Part shown: piece by piece, positions 49,284 through 49,689 of the stretch
How positions within the stretch are numbered: position 1 is the stretch's first letter
Layout: every line of letters begins with the position of its first letter
Assembly: GCA_047975025.1 (NCBI GenBank)
Contig: JBKECY010000069.1
Span: 1 to 49,689 of the forward strand
Source of the DNA: JBKECY01 sp047975025
GTDB lineage: Bacteria; Bacillota; Clostridia; Lachnospirales; Lachnospiraceae
DNA length: 49,689 nucleotides
Direction: 5' to 3'
Position numbers and translations under genes: made by a program
The notes under the pieces: generated by a model
The model's input: only the letters and a program-made list of their open reading frames with translations
What the model was told of the DNA's origin: nothing
Database searches by the model: none

Positions 49284-49689
49284 TTACCATACATTAAGTA
49301 CCCATTCTTTGACGTGCTTCGTTTCCATATCATTAAAGAGCGTATTCGCCATGGATTCTGCCAGCCAGGTCGCACCTTGATACCCCATGACAGGATACCT
49401 GTGATGCCCTGCTCTGTCATAGACCGGAAAGCCTACCCGCAGCATCGGAATATTGTAATCTATGGAAATAAATCTGCCTTTTGAATGGCCTAAAATCAGA
49501 TCCAGCTCAAGGTTTTCATTCTTAATGCGGTTCTCAAGTTCCCAGAAGTCAGCATTCAGGATGATTTCCATATCATAATCTACTTCTGCTTTTAATGCCT
49601 CAATACGAGAGTCTGTTTCATATCCTTTGTTGTCATCTCCGAGCAGCAGCAGTACCGGCTTCATCTCAAGATCCAGGCAAAATTCTGCC
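49284..49689 (-). CDS. anfK: Alternative nitrogenase beta subunit, C-terminal part (AnfK/VnfK type)
   Basis: The last 134 residues of a nitrogenase component 1 beta chain; the gene continues beyond the window. It begins AEFCLDLEMKPVLLLLGDDN, continues DYDMEIILNADFWELENRI and LDLILGHSKGRFISIDYNIP, and ends MLRVGFPVYDRAGHHRYP, GYQGATWLAESMANTLF and EWVLNVW. These segments match VnfK/AnfK far better than the molybdenum NifK, which ends quite differently. AnfO in the same operon favours the iron-only form. It would pair with AnfD and AnfG outside the window. The FeFe protein reduces N2 with extra H2. Confidence 0.85.
   Translation of the reverse strand, partial: AEFCLDLEMKPVLLLLGDDNKGYETDSRIEALKAEVDYDMEIILNADFWELENRIKNENLELDLILGHSKGRFISIDYNIPMLRVGFPVYDRAGHHRYPVMGYQGATWLAESMANTLFNDMETKHVKEWVLNVW

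Noticed and set aside
49284..49689. NifK of a molybdenum nitrogenase, NifN, or a nitrogenase-like protein
   Set aside because: The C-terminal segments GHSKGRFISIDYNIP and EWVLNVW fit VnfK/AnfK; anfO beside it favours the iron-only system. Only a C-terminal part is visible, so vanadium type is not fully excluded.

Overview
The window looks like chromosome of an anaerobic low-GC Firmicute, most likely a Lachnospiraceae-type Clostridium. Supporting signs are the order rimP-nusA-ylxR-ylxQ-infB, a PcsB-like NlpC/P60 hydrolase, YesM/YesN-type sugar signalling, EFR1-type ferredoxin and NimA-like flavoproteins, a class B sortase, and strong AGGAGG ribosome sites throughout. Nearly all genes are on the minus strand, so the window is best read from right to left. 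No phage, IS element, CRISPR array or rRNA was seen.

Left end (1-6400): the transcription/translation operon rimP-nusA-ylxR-ylxQ-infB, with infB running off the edge and carrying an in-frame stop in its Gly-rich repeats. Upstream lie an NlpC/P60 peptidoglycan hydrolase with WalR-like direct repeats before its promoter, an Rrf2 regulator with a palindromic operator, and a DUF2798 membrane protein.

Sugar region (6410-19059): a deoxysugar kinase and L-fucose isomerase diverge from an AraC activator. Next come a CUT2/ribose-type ABC importer (binding protein, permease, ATPase) and a membrane-anchored binding protein co-transcribed with a YesM-type kinase and a YesN-type regulator. Together they look like sensing, uptake and first catabolic steps for L-fucose or a related sugar.

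Housekeeping region (19131-33907): a CNNM/CorC transporter-like protein; an operon from maf through two HAD phosphatases, a small acidic protein, an FAD oxidoreductase and a NYN-LOTUS protein to a modular cell-wall amidase; sortase B with DUF951; a lone initiator tRNA with a consensus promoter; and a HAD phosphatase-topoisomerase IV operon.

Stress and redox region (34095-44091): an AraC regulator, a TVP38-family protein, glutamate decarboxylase and a 26-residue peptide read as one unit. A plus-strand operon encodes an aldo/keto reductase lacking its catalytic Tyr, a NimA-like flavoprotein and an EFR1 flavodoxin-ferredoxin. A MacB/LolD-type ATPase and a giant coiled-coil FtsX-type permease follow.

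Right end (44163-49689): the most interesting region, the downstream half of an alternative nitrogenase operon. In transcription order it holds the C-terminus of an AnfK/VnfK-type beta subunit, nifB fused to a NifX-like domain, a NimA-like flavoprotein, an unknown protein with a four-cysteine tail, anfO, and a homocitrate synthase split into nifV-omega and nifV-alpha. AnfO points to the iron-only enzyme. NifB and NifV would supply the cofactor core and homocitrate; the two intervening genes are candidate new accessory factors.
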